From IMG/VR virus record IMGVR_UViG_3300021420_000892, positions 1-25,292 of that record: a DNA stretch of 25,292 bases; one strand, given 5' to 3'. The translations under genes and the position numbers were made by a program. This document shows positions 1-7,919 of this stretch, piece by piece (position 1 is the first letter of the stretch; each line of letters begins with the position of its first letter). Source of the stretch: a virus. The notes below the pieces were generated by a model. It saw only the letters and a list, made by a program, of their open reading frames with translations, had not been told where the DNA came from and made no database searches.

Positions 1-954
1 ATGCGGAGATTTCCGAAATCAATTGCGATTCTCATTCTCACGGCTGGTGCGCCGATGACGGTTGCCGCGCAGACTTCCAGCGTCAGCAAGGCAGCTGGGC
101 GATACGTCGCCGGGGCATATCAGGGGATTACGAACAGCGTGATTGGCGGTCCGTACACGACTGGCACCGTCAACATTCAGCTTGCGCATCCCTGGATCGA
201 GACGCCAGACGGCCGCACGATTTATCCCTACAGCACGACCTTGCCGGTGACCATTTTTAATTCCAGCGGCTCGGAGACGGTGACGCCTTCGGCGGTAAGC
301 AACTGCGGCTCGAACTCTCCTGCGCCTTGCACGATTACGGTGACCGCGGCGAATGTACACGGCCAAGGCGATTACGTGATGAGCGGAACCGGCGGGCTCT
401 ACGAAGCCGCGTTTGATGCCAACGCGAACGGCGGGGGGAATGTGGTCGTCGATCCGAGCTCGAGTGCCACAGCCGCCAACGTCACGAATGCGCGGGCGCT
501 GTATGCGAATGTCGGTATCGAAGACGAAAAGACCGCTGCGACAGGAATCGCTTCGCCCTCAGTGCTACTCACGGCGATCGGAACGGGCACTGCGACGGCT
601 TCTTCGACGCTCTACCTGCTGGCGGCGGGAGCTGCGACGAATGCCTTCACCAATATTACGGCGACGAACGTCACGTTCGCCGCGCCACGCACCGGAACGC
701 TGCGAAATTTGCAGTGCACGGCGACCGCAGGCGGCGTCAACGCGAGCTCCGGCGGTGTGACGGTGCGTACGGCGGCGGTTTCCAGCGGAACCTTTTCCAA
801 CACGACGATTACAGGAACATTCGGAACCGCAACCAGCACGAGCGATACGACGCACACCGCCAGCGTGTCGCTGGGCCAACCCATCCAGATTCAGGTCACT
901 TCTCAGGCTTCCGAGACGCTGGCCGGCGTGGTGTGCACGGTACAACTGAATTAA
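1..954 (+). CDS. Secreted Ser/Thr/Ala-rich beta protein, function unknown
   Basis: A 317-residue protein starting at the first base of the window, so its ribosome binding site cannot be seen; the start is supported by a clear Sec signal peptide (MRRFPKS, then a hydrophobic core, likely cut after VAA near residue 23). The rest is low in charge and rich in Thr, Ala, Gly and Asn, as in extended beta-structured surface or tail-fibre proteins. Residues about 200-317 look like a compact beta domain with two Cys (LRNLQCTA and GVVCTVQLN) that could form a disulphide, fitting export. It is followed by a terminator-like hairpin and a small gene on the same strand. I recognise no family. It may be a tail-associated protein or a secreted accessory protein carried by the phage-like element. 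Confidence 0.75.
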   Translation: MRRFPKSIAILILTAGAPMTVAAQTSSVSKAAGRYVAGAYQGITNSVIGGPYTTGTVNIQLAHPWIETPDGRTIYPYSTTLPVTIFNSSGSETVTPSAVSNCGSNSPAPCTITVTAANVHGQGDYVMSGTGGLYEAAFDANANGGGNVVVDPSSSATAANVTNARALYANVGIEDEKTAATGIASPSVLLTAIGTGTATASSTLYLLAAGAATNAFTNITATNVTFAAPRTGTLRNLQCTATAGGVNASSGGVTVRTAAVSSGTFSNTTITGTFGTATSTSDTTHTASVSLGQPIQIQVTSQASETLAGVVCTVQLN

Positions 955-972
955 AAACGACGTTATTTAGGG

Positions 973-1006
973 CGAAAAAGGCGCGTTATAGCAACGCGTT
1001 TTTTCG
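973..1006 (+). terminator. Bulged hairpin E1, terminator-like
   Basis: Outer stem CGAAAAA (973-979) pairs with TTTTTCG (1000-1006). G980 is unpaired. The inner stem GCGCGTT (981-987) pairs with AACGCGT (993-999, one G-T pair) around loop ATAGC. TTTAG lies just upstream (966-970). The inner stem followed by a run of six T could act as an intrinsic terminator after the first gene. It shares its architecture with the hairpins at 10866, 14949 and 15039, but lacks their CGACAACACCAAT tail. Confidence 0.6.
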
Positions 1007-1027
1007 GCTCGAGGATTGGAGCAGCTT

Positions 1028-1420
1028 ATGCCCGCATATAACAATGCTTTTCCGCCGATTGGGATTTGGCCTGGGGATACCTGTCAGGTGTGGAACGCGG
1101 AGCAGCCGGCGCCGGGAAACGGCGGCGCATCGGCGAGCCAGCGCGTGGCGCTTGGCGAACGAGACGGTGCACCGGCGGGATTCTCCGTAACGGGATTCTT
1201 CTCGGCGCCTCCGGGCGCATTCGAGATCGACGTGCAGGTGAGCGACGTCGACGTTGATTCGCAGTACCAGACCTGCCTGAACGGCAACATCACCGTGGTC
1301 GACGCCACGAACCAGACGTTTCATTACGACGGGGCAACGGTGCTGGCGACCTTCGTGCGGCTGCTGATGCGCAGCCGGACGAATGCCGTGAACGTGACGG
1401 CGGACATCCGGCGTCTCTAG
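1028..1420 (+). CDS. Small hypothetical protein (130 aa)
   Basis: Start at ATG 1028 (MPAYNNAFPP) is preferred over the upstream TTG at 1016, because GGAG at 1018-1021 sits at proper distance from it. The protein has no signal peptide. It has two Cys, a short acidic beta-rich stretch (EIDVQVSDVDVDSQYQ) and a positively charged C-terminus (LLMRSRTNAVNVTADIRRL). The size and beta character resemble small virion accessory proteins, but I recognise no family. It lies 12 nt before the next gene and after a terminator-like hairpin, so it may begin a transcription unit with the two secreted proteins downstream. Confidence 0.7.
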   Translation: MPAYNNAFPPIGIWPGDTCQVWNAEQPAPGNGGASASQRVALGERDGAPAGFSVTGFFSAPPGAFEIDVQVSDVDVDSQYQTCLNGNITVVDATNQTFHYDGATVLATFVRLLMRSRTNAVNVTADIRRL

Positions 1421-1432
1421 CCAAAAAACAAA

Positions 1433-2653
1433 ATGAAAATATTTCTTATCGCCGCTCTCATCGCGGCGGCGGGACTGGTGTGCGCAAGCGGCGCCTGGGC
1501 GCAGGGTCCTCCGGCGGGCGCATCGTCGTCAACTGCCGGCAGCGGCTCCGGGCTTCCTGCTGGCCCGACAACGCCGAACACTCGCCCGCAGTTTTGCACC
1601 GAGACGCCCAGTGGCGGAGTTGCTCCGGCGAATTGCACCTGGGGGCTTGCGGGCGCGACGATCACCGACCGAGCGAGCAACGAGACATCTTACCTTTTCG
1701 GATGCACTGACATCGGCAACTACACGCGCGTGACGAACGTCAACGGCGAAACGCTTAGCGGTGGACTTACGATCCCCGATGGCAACACGGGCTGTTTTGT
1801 GCCGGGTGTCAACATTGGAATCATCATCGAGGCGGGGTACACCTTCACAACGCTAAGCCGTCAAACATCCTCTCAGATTCGCTGCCAGCCCAACGCCGCA
1901 TTGACCAATACCTGCTCGCTGACTCCGGGAGTGACCTACATTCTCGTCGAGGACAGCGGGTTCAATTACACACTCAACGTCCAGGGCGTGCCGCAAGCGC
2001 AGAACATCCACGAATACGATCTCTTCTGTGACATTGGGAACGGGTACTACGGAACTCACAATTGGTCGTTCAATGGCACCGGAGCGGGAATTGGCTCTCT
2101 AAACGGCGCGTCCACGAAATATCCCTGCGGGTTCCAGATCAGTTCCGGCGCGACGTCCGGCAACTGGGTTTTCTTTGACTTCAATAACAACGGCCCTGGC
2201 GCCGCTCCTCAGTATCAGAACTACTTCGGCTCAAGCATGGCTTTCGCTTTCCAGCGAACAAATGCCCAGTCAGCCCCCCAAGAGATCATGGAAGTGGGAT
2301 TGGCCGACACCAGCCTCACCGTACAACCGGCGAACTTCGTTGGGCTGCGTGCGGTGGCGACCGCCGCGAAAGTGGATTTCTTTGCCGTGTGTCGGACCGG
2401 GGCCGCTGACGGAACCCCGGTAGATAGCACCGTCCTCGAAGACACAGCGATCCATTTCGTGTTTGTGACTTTCATCTCCCAGAACAGCGTCTTTGTGTCG
2501 CTCGATGGGGGAACGCCGCTCAACATCACGACGGGATGCGCGACGGGCGCGACGGTTCTGACTCCCGTGTTTTACATCTCGACATCGGAAGCCGTGACCA
2601 AAAAGGTGAACGTGCTTTATTGGGAATGGAACGCTCAGGTCGTGCGGCCGTGA
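1433..2653 (+). CDS. Secreted protein with lectin-like beta C-terminal region
   Basis: A 406-residue protein with a textbook Sec signal peptide (MKIFLIAALIAAAGLVCASG, cleavage after AWA near residue 24), then a Pro/Gly/Ser linker and a Cys-containing beta-rich body. Residues about 230-406 alternate hydrophobic and polar strands with aromatics (NWVFFDFNNNG, FFAVCRTGA, HFVFVTFISQNSVFVSLDGG, KKVNVLYWEWNAQV). This is the look of a jelly-roll or concanavalin-like fold, but that is inference from pattern only. No good Shine-Dalgarno is seen upstream of ATG 1433. The stop overlaps a possible GTG start of the next gene (GTGA at 2650-2653), suggesting translational coupling. Confidence 0.78.
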   Translation: MKIFLIAALIAAAGLVCASGAWAQGPPAGASSSTAGSGSGLPAGPTTPNTRPQFCTETPSGGVAPANCTWGLAGATITDRASNETSYLFGCTDIGNYTRVTNVNGETLSGGLTIPDGNTGCFVPGVNIGIIIEAGYTFTTLSRQTSSQIRCQPNAALTNTCSLTPGVTYILVEDSGFNYTLNVQGVPQAQNIHEYDLFCDIGNGYYGTHNWSFNGTGAGIGSLNGASTKYPCGFQISSGATSGNWVFFDFNNNGPGAAPQYQNYFGSSMAFAFQRTNAQSAPQEIMEVGLADTSLTVQPANFVGLRAVATAAKVDFFAVCRTGAADGTPVDSTVLEDTAIHFVFVTFISQNSVFVSLDGGTPLNITTGCATGATVLTPVFYISTSEAVTKKVNVLYWEWNAQVVRP

Positions 2654-5043
2654 GCGATTCGCTAGGATGCCGCGCTAAAGGCCGCAGACAAAGACAAGAT
2701 GCCGGGCTAAAGCCCGGCGCTACATTTACACCACTGAAGAGATTTTTGCTGCTGATTGCTTTGCTTCTCGGATTTGCCGCGCCGGGATTCTCTCAGGCTG
2801 TGACTCTGAGCGTTCCCATCTTTGTCTACCCGACGCAGAGCAGCGACTACAATCCGACGCCGGGAGCGTCGAGCTATACGGGGATCGGCGGGATGGTTCT
2901 CAACATCCTAACGGGCACGCCGCCGTTTACGTGTGCCCTGAACAGCGGCTCGATCCCGGCAGGAATGACCTTGTCGGCAGTCACCCCGACTTCGACTCCC
3001 GTGGGCGGATGTGTTCTTAGCGGCTCGCCGACCACTGCGGGGGACGTATCGTTCACTCTGAAAGTCACCGACGCGAACTCCAACACAGCCACGAGCGGGA
3101 CGATTTCTTTCCCTGTCGTCACGGCCACTCCCGCGACTTACTCCGCGCAAGCGTGCCCGACTCCCACGACTACGAGTGTCACCTGCACCTGGACGAGCAG
3201 CGTGGCGACCAGTTCACAAGTTTGCGACAGCTTCGGCAATGCCTTTGTCAAAGGGACGCCGGGAGCTTCGGTGACGCCGGAAAGCGGATGCACAACCGAG
3301 ACGGATTTAACCGGAACGACCTCACACTCGGTTGCTCTAAGCGGCCTCGCGGCCTGTACCCGCTATGAAGTCTACTTCATGGGGCGCGGCATCGTTGGAG
3401 GCGCTCCTGCGGATTACCTTTTCTCGTGGAACGATCCCGGTTCCGGCAGTTTCTTTTTTGCGACCGCGTGCGCGGCGTCGGCGGGAACAGCGGATTTTAG
3501 CGTGCAGATGAACGGCCCGCACAACATCCTGCAACAAGGCCCGATGATCGTGATGTTCTATACCTGGGATTTGGTTGGCGTCACCGACATTCAAGGCCAC
3601 AATGTCAGCTTTCAGATCACCGGCATCCCGACAAACTCCAAAGTCCACTGGCCGGACCAGCAGGACAATGGAGCTGCAATCGGAACGGTCAGCACCACGA
3701 CCACCGCCGATGACACGCTTACACTGAATGCCAATAGCGATCTCGGATCGGGTAGCGCATCACCGTTCGCAAACGCCGAACAGTTTGAAATCCTCACCAA
3801 TCAGGGTGGGACGACTCCGGTTGGCAGCTACACGCTGACACTCACGGTCAAGGCGGGCGCGACACCCACGACCCACACCTACACGTGGGCGATGAACGTC
3901 AGCACTTCGACATTCGTGCCGGGAACGCCAGCGACCCAACCGCCGATTCCTTCGCTCTCAACTTGGACAGGCTATCTGACCAGCGTCGGATCGGGCTATT
4001 ACCTCACACCGGGAACTCCCGGCGGCACGCCGATCATCTGCGCCTTTGGAAATGTGGGCCTTGGCTTTTACGACGGCGAGTGGGTCATGTACCAGACCGG
4101 GATGTATCTCGGGCAGTCGATTCCCTGGGTCCAGGCCGCGAGCCAATGTGACCAGAGGTACGCAAATTATCAAATCACCGGAGCGGACACGACCTGGAAT
4201 GCCGGAGCGATCTACATTTTTCCGCATGGCCTCTTCTATGAATGTAAGAACTTCGGGACTCCCACGGCCTGTTCTGGAGTTCACGCGCTGCCGCACTGCT
4301 GCGGGGGGACTCAAGTGGCCAATATCATCCCCTACGCGAGTGGGGACTATGCCAGGGAAGCGGCAGAGATGCTGGAGGCGAAGCGGCTCGATTACGATTT
4401 AGGTGGCGGCACAACCACGCTTGCGCAGGTCAATGCGATGGCCGCTTACGTTCTCGGAATCCTGGACCAGTATGCGAACGACGATCCGACTGTTCTGGAA
4501 GAATCGTTCATGCTTGGCGGATTGGATGTAAAAGCCGCCATCGAATATTACCTCGATCCGAATACGGGCAATGGCGATGTGCGCGTGCCTGCAGCGGTCC
4601 AGGCGGTCCTCGATCACTGGTGGAACAATTTCTGGGTGCCATGGAATGGGGCGGCAGGGGGATTTCCTTACGAGCTTCGGACATGGACCAGTTTGCGGCA
4701 GGCGGGATGGGGAGCGATACAGGAATTCGGAAACGGCGGCGCATCCCTGGAAGACCTGAACAACCTCATCGCCCCCGGATACGCATGGCTCTACTCGGCT
4801 ACAGGGCAGCAAAAGTATCAGTTGGAAGCGGATACCATTTTCAATTCCAGCGTCCTTGAGCCAACCAACATTGGCATCAAATTCTTCGGCAAGACCTACA
4901 CGCAGGGCTATCGCTGGACGTTCGAGTATCTCGGCTGGCGCGGTGCTTTGACTATCCCGACCACCTGCTTCCTGCTTCCGCAATCGGGAACGTGTCCGAA
5001 GCTGAACGGACCCGTTCCGGCAGTGGGGAGCCCTACTTTATGA
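2650..5043 (+). CDS. Large secreted protein: Ig-like + Fn3-like + helical toroid-like domain
   Basis: The reading frame is open from 2536, so the start is uncertain. GTG 2650 overlaps the previous stop (GTGA); other choices are ATG 2626 or a rare CTG at 2734 directly before the signal-peptide-like LKRFLLLIALLLGFAAPGFS. From 2650 it is 797 residues. Residues about 60-155 resemble a He_PIG Ig-like domain (GTPPFTC, AGMTLS, GGCVLSGSPTTAG, FTLKVTDANSNT). Residues about 160-250 resemble Fn3 (SHSVALSGLAACTRYEVYFM). Residues about 515-770 form a Trp/Tyr-rich helical domain (AAEMLEAKRLDYDLGG, DHWWNNFWVPWNG, YAWLYSATGQQKYQLEAD) recalling alpha/alpha-toroid glycosidases or lyases. No catalytic residues can be assigned. 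A repeat (2666-2729) encodes the segment just before the signal peptide, so it probably inserted at the original gene start. Confidence 0.7.
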   Translation: MSDSLGCRAKGRRQRQDAGLKPGATFTPLKRFLLLIALLLGFAAPGFSQAVTLSVPIFVYPTQSSDYNPTPGASSYTGIGGMVLNILTGTPPFTCALNSGSIPAGMTLSAVTPTSTPVGGCVLSGSPTTAGDVSFTLKVTDANSNTATSGTISFPVVTATPATYSAQACPTPTTTSVTCTWTSSVATSSQVCDSFGNAFVKGTPGASVTPESGCTTETDLTGTTSHSVALSGLAACTRYEVYFMGRGIVGGAPADYLFSWNDPGSGSFFFATACAASAGTADFSVQMNGPHNILQQGPMIVMFYTWDLVGVTDIQGHNVSFQITGIPTNSKVHWPDQQDNGAAIGTVSTTTTADDTLTLNANSDLGSGSASPFANAEQFEILTNQGGTTPVGSYTLTLTVKAGATPTTHTYTWAMNVSTSTFVPGTPATQPPIPSLSTWTGYLTSVGSGYYLTPGTPGGTPIICAFGNVGLGFYDGEWVMYQTGMYLGQSIPWVQAASQCDQRYANYQITGADTTWNAGAIYIFPHGLFYECKNFGTPTACSGVHALPHCCGGTQVANIIPYASGDYAREAAEMLEAKRLDYDLGGGTTTLAQVNAMAAYVLGILDQYANDDPTVLEESFMLGGLDVKAAIEYYLDPNTGNGDVRVPAAVQAVLDHWWNNFWVPWNGAAGGFPYELRTWTSLRQAGWGAIQEFGNGGASLEDLNNLIAPGYAWLYSATGQQKYQLEADTIFNSSVLEPTNIGIKFFGKTYTQGYRWTFEYLGWRGALTIPTTCFLLPQSGTCPKLNGPVPAVGSPTL
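2666..2729. repeat. Family D repeat, tandem pair
   Basis: Two related palindromic units lie side by side. The second contains a perfect 7-bp stem GCCGGGC-TAAA-GCCCGGC followed by GCTACATTTAC. The same core recurs at 10622 (portal stop codon) and, degenerated, around 19916-20036. It sits between the stop of the 1433 gene and the signal peptide of the next one and is read through in frame. Confidence 0.7.
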
Positions 5044-5126
5044 AGGCCCAATTACATCCGAGCGACATAGGGCGATTGTACGAAGTGCAGAGAGAAGTGG
5101 CCGCACTCAGGAACGCGATCCAGTAA
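5040..5126 (+). CDS. Very small ORF (28 aa), start-stop coupled
   Basis: ATG 5040 overlaps the TGA of the upstream gene (ATGA). It encodes MKAQLHPSDIGRLYEVQREV and eight more residues before TAA at 5124-5126. The sequence is hydrophilic and could form one amphipathic helix. The overlap is the main evidence for translation; there is no homology that I recognise. It could equally be chance. Confidence 0.4.
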   Translation: MKAQLHPSDIGRLYEVQREVAALRNAIQ

Positions 5127-5134
5127 ATACCGTG

Positions 5135-5290
5135 ATGGAGCACCGTGGAGATCCGAGCACTGTGAAGGGAATTCGGGCAACGGATCCGCTGGCTAAGGCG
5201 GCGGAGCTCGCGCAGGCGATCGTTCTTCGCTATGAATGGTCGGAGCGACCGAAGAAACCGCGCCTTTTGGTATACACAAAAAATCGTTAA
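5135..5290 (+). CDS. Small basic hypothetical protein (51 aa)
   Basis: ATG 5135 opens a 51-codon frame ending TAA 5288-5290, 22 nt before the next gene. A predicted helix (TDPLAKAAELAQAIVLRYEW) is followed by a Lys/Arg-rich tail (SERPKKPRLLVYTKNR). It fills what would otherwise be a gap between the secreted-protein block and the packaging genes. No clear Shine-Dalgarno precedes it, so translation may be coupled to the 28-codon frame upstream. The basic C-terminus could bind nucleic acid, but this is a guess. Confidence 0.5.
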   Translation: MEHRGDPSTVKGIRATDPLAKAAELAQAIVLRYEWSERPKKPRLLVYTKNR

Positions 5291-5312
5291 GGAAAGCTAA
5301 CTGGGAGAGCGG

Positions 5313-5693
5313 ATGCCTAAAAAGCGGATTCAGAATGACGAGAGCAACGCCGGCGACCAGCAACTCGCCGGCAGCGCAGAAAACAGCGGCACCGAAATTC
5401 GACTAGCACCGGCAAAAGAGTTGCCGATGCCGCGGAGCCATCGCGAATTGGGCGAGGCGATCTTCAAGATAAAACATCCCGCACCAGTGGGGGCTGAACT
5501 GCTCGATAAGAACAACGACGACCGCAACGCGCCGACACGACTGAAATCGCTGCAGACGTTCGCAGATTGGATGTACGGGGAACACGGTGGCGAAGCGCAT
5601 AGCAGGCCGCCGCGCATTATCTGGGATATTCCCGGGCCTCCGTATGAGCCGCCCGATCCGGAGCTGGAGAAATTGGAAGGAGGCGAGAAGTGA
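5313..5693 (+). CDS. Hypothetical protein upstream of terminase (126 aa)
   Basis: ATG 5313 has GGGAG five bases upstream. The protein is hydrophilic: a low-complexity N-terminus (residues 1-30), a mixed middle part (SHRELGEAIFKIKHP; TRLKSLQTFADWMYGEHGGE) and a Pro-rich tail (IIWDIPGPPYEPPDPELEKL). Its place two genes before the large terminase is where a small terminase subunit is often found, but I see no helix-turn-helix signature, so I do not name it so. Its end carries a strong AGGAGG that serves the next gene, whose GTG overlaps this stop. Confidence 0.75.
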   Translation: MPKKRIQNDESNAGDQQLAGSAENSGTEIRLAPAKELPMPRSHRELGEAIFKIKHPAPVGAELLDKNNDDRNAPTRLKSLQTFADWMYGEHGGEAHSRPPRIIWDIPGPPYEPPDPELEKLEGGEK

Positions 5694-5854
5694 GCGCATT
5701 GAGCAAGCAGAAAATCGGCGAGATCGTGGAACTGGCGGGAGTGATCGCCTTTTCCGCCGGAGTGATCATCAGCGTGCAGCATTACGCCATCGGTGCGCTG
5801 TTGCTTGGCGGGACTGCGGCGTACGCCGTGGGCAAGAAGCTCCGAACCGCGTAA
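5690..5854 (+). CDS. Small two-helix membrane protein, holin-like
   Basis: GTG 5690 overlaps the TGA of the upstream gene (GTGA) and lies six bases after GGAAGGAGG (5675-5683), a very strong ribosome binding site. The 54-residue product has a short charged N-terminus, two hydrophobic helices (IVELAGVIAFSAGVIISV and YAIGALLLGGTAAYAV) and a basic end (GKKLRTA). This hairpin topology and size fit class II holins or other small phage membrane proteins. Here it sits directly before the terminase rather than beside an endolysin, so a role in lysis is unproven. A second two-helix protein lies at 19645. Confidence 0.75.
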   Translation: MSALSKQKIGEIVELAGVIAFSAGVIISVQHYAIGALLLGGTAAYAVGKKLRTA

Positions 5855-5860
5855 GAAAGC

Positions 5861-7345
5861 GTGGGCGTCGCGGCGGACATTGTTGCGCCGGAAAATCCCG
5901 AGGCACCAAAGCCCGAACCGCCGCCGGTTTTTGCGTCTTGGTACTACCGGCCATTTCCGAGGCAAGAAGAGTTTCACCGATGCGCGGCGAAATATCGGCT
6001 TTTTGGCGGGGCGGCCGGTCCGGGAAAAACGAAAGCGCTTTTGTGGGAAGCGATTCGCCAGGCAAATAAATGGCCTTGCGTCGATACGCTGCTGCTGCGG
6101 CGTACGTTCCCGGAACTCGAAGCTTCGCTGATCACGTATTTTCGCCGCGATGTGCGGCGCTGGATGTACGAGAGCTACAACGAAGCGAAGCACATCATCA
6201 CCTGGCACAACGGCTCAACCACGCGCTTCGGTTATTCCGCAGGCGAAAACGACGTCTACCAATATCAGGGCGCGGAATTTCTCTTTATCGGCGTCGACGA
6301 GCTGACACTCTTCACGCTGGGCCAGTGGCAATTCCTGACAAGCCGCAATCGTTGCGCGGTTGCTGGAACGACGCCGAATATGGCCGGGGCGACCAATCCC
6401 GGAAATATCGGCCATGCCTGGGTGAAGGCGCTGTGGGTCGATCAGCGGCCGGCGCCGGGCATGGACCGTCCGGGGCAATACGATTCGGACGACTACGCGT
6501 TCATTCGCGCGACCATTGCCGATAATCCGCTCTATAGAGATGACACGGATTATCTGAAGACGCTGAATGCGCTGCCGCGGCACCTGCGACAAGCATTTCT
6601 CGAGGGCGATTGGAACGTCTTCGCGGGGCAGTATTTCGATCTTTTCGACGTGCGGCGGCATACGGCGCGGGCCGAGCAGCTCGGTTTGCAGTCGTGGTGG
6701 CCGCGATGGATCTCCATCGATTGGGGCTACGAGCATCCCAGCGCGGTTTATTGGCACGCGGCGCGTCCTGGCGGGACGGTGGTTACTTACCGAGAATTCG
6801 TAGAAAACCATTTGTCCCCTGACAAATTAGCGAAGGTCATCGTTGATCGCTCGCGGGATTTCAGGGAAGGGCAAGAACGGATCGGCGAAATATTCCTTTC
6901 GCCGGATGCGTTTGCCCATCAGACGTCGGAATTCACTATCGCCGACCAATTGGGCGCCGTGTTGGCGGAAAACGGGCTGCCGCGGCCGATTCCCGCGGAT
7001 AACGATCGCATCGGCGGCTGGATGTTGATGTACCAGATGCTGCAGGCGGGGCAATGGCTGATCGCGGATCATTGCACCCACCTGATCGAATGCCTCCCGA
7101 CACTGATACGCGATCCGGCAAACGTGGAAGACTTGCAGAAAATGGATGGAGACGATCCGGCAGACAGCGCGCGCTATGGGCTCAAGTCGCGGCTCGCGTC
7201 GGCGCGCGCGCCAATCGAGCATCGCGTGGCCGAGCGAATTAGCGCCGTCGATCCCACTTCGCGGGCCATCTGGACGCAGAAATATGCGGCCGAGGAGCGT
7301 CGAGGGATGCGCTCGCCGCTGCTGCCGCTGCGCCATGGCCGGTAA
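5861..7345 (+). CDS. terL: Phage terminase large subunit
   Basis: Packaging motor ATPase-nuclease that drives DNA into the procapsid through the portal. GTG 5861 follows the previous stop by six bases, with a weak AAGAAAG upstream. In the 494 residues, Walker A is GGAAGPGKTKAL (49-60, Lys56) and Walker B LFIGVDE (141-147, Asp146/Glu147). The conserved TNPGNIGHAWVK (178-189) and the linker LPRHLRQAFLEGDWNVFAGQ (238-257) follow. The C-terminal RNase H-like nuclease starts at ISIDWGY (Asp287), with a further acidic candidate at SPDAF (Asp349). Length and order match Terminase_6-type large subunits. No frameshift or missing motif is visible, so it appears functional. Portal, scaffold and capsid genes follow in the usual order. 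Confidence 0.96.
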   Translation: MGVAADIVAPENPEAPKPEPPPVFASWYYRPFPRQEEFHRCAAKYRLFGGAAGPGKTKALLWEAIRQANKWPCVDTLLLRRTFPELEASLITYFRRDVRRWMYESYNEAKHIITWHNGSTTRFGYSAGENDVYQYQGAEFLFIGVDELTLFTLGQWQFLTSRNRCAVAGTTPNMAGATNPGNIGHAWVKALWVDQRPAPGMDRPGQYDSDDYAFIRATIADNPLYRDDTDYLKTLNALPRHLRQAFLEGDWNVFAGQYFDLFDVRRHTARAEQLGLQSWWPRWISIDWGYEHPSAVYWHAARPGGTVVTYREFVENHLSPDKLAKVIVDRSRDFREGQERIGEIFLSPDAFAHQTSEFTIADQLGAVLAENGLPRPIPADNDRIGGWMLMYQMLQAGQWLIADHCTHLIECLPTLIRDPANVEDLQKMDGDDPADSARYGLKSRLASARAPIEHRVAERISAVDPTSRAIWTQKYAAEERRGMRSPLLPLRHGR

Positions 7346-7381
7346 GGCCATGGGAAGCGGGTTGGCGGAGAGACGCCGTTG

Positions 7382-7675
7382 ATGTTCGACAAAATCATGG
7401 ATTGGCTCGGGCGATTGCGGCAGGGGATGCGCAGCCGCTACGTGCGGGAACTCGAAGCCGAGATCGCGCGCGAGCGCGCGGAGATCGAACGGCTGCGCAC
7501 CGAGAATCGCGCGATGCTGAATTCGCTGCTGGGGACGGCCGGCGTGGCGCCGATCGAAGCGCCGCCGCCGCATCCGGCGCAGATCGCGCCGATACGGCGG
7601 CGGTCATGGTCGCAGATAGCTGCGGCGCGTGAGATTGCGGCGGGGCGAGAAATGGTTAGCGGTGAGCGATCGTAA
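7382..7675 (+). CDS. Small coiled-coil protein between terminase and portal
   Basis: ATG 7382 (a TTG at 7379 is an alternative) follows GGAGAG by about ten bases. The product has about 97 residues. An amphipathic basic N-terminus (MFDKIMDWLGRLRQGMRSRY) leads into a coiled coil with heptad-like Glu/Arg/Leu spacing (VRELEAEIARERAEIERLRT, residues about 21-46). A Pro-rich linker (IEAPPPHPAQ) and a basic tail follow. It could be a packaging or portal accessory protein by position, but I recognise no family. Strong Glu/Arg bias causes long open frames on the other strand here; these are shadows. Confidence 0.7.
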   Translation: MFDKIMDWLGRLRQGMRSRYVRELEAEIARERAEIERLRTENRAMLNSLLGTAGVAPIEAPPPHPAQIAPIRRRSWSQIAAAREIAAGREMVSGERS

Positions 7676-7687
7676 GAGACAACGGAG

Positions 7688-7777
7688 AAAGCCCCAGGGC
7701 CCCGCCCAACCACCCCAGCGCACGCAGAACCGGCGCGCGCTGGGGACCCCGGTTTCCGCGGGCGCCTGGGCTACAAG
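7688..7777. repeat. Composite repeat: family B nested in family A
   Basis: Outer arms AAAGCCCCAGGGC and GCGCCTGGGCTACAAG (family A) enclose a complete family B hairpin (about 7711-7753) with arms CCCCAGCGC and GCGCTGGGG followed by GACCCCGG. Comparison with 15781-15827, a family A copy without B, suggests that B entered A. The spacer 7778-7830 shows nothing that I recognise. Confidence 0.8.
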
Positions 7778-7830
7778 AATTCGTACCGACCTTCCGAATG
7801 CGAACGTCGCCACCCGAAAAACTTAAAGAA

Positions 7831-7894
7831 AAAGCAGATCCCTCCTCGTTCGCCCGCATGAAGACACGCGGGCGAAGTTCGTCGGGATGACAGC
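7831..7894. repeat. Family C repeat
   Basis: Left end AAAGCAGATCCCTC and right end CGGGATGACAG flank an inner stem CGCCCGC/GCGGGCG. Its ends match those of the copy at 20846 and are related to AGATTCTTCGGGCC...CAGAATGACA at 8816, 13366 and 21348. It ends 25 nt before the portal start codon. Confidence 0.75.
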
Positions 7895-7919
7895 TCTTGT
7901 GTGTGCACCATGAGGACAG

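Noticed and set aside
5313-5693. Small terminase subunit
   Set aside because: Position fits but there is no helix-turn-helix or typical oligomerisation region; left as hypothetical.
5330-6208. Minus-strand frame (292 codons) opposite small genes and terminase N-terminus
   Set aside because: It overlaps the Walker A region of the terminase and shows only shadow composition.
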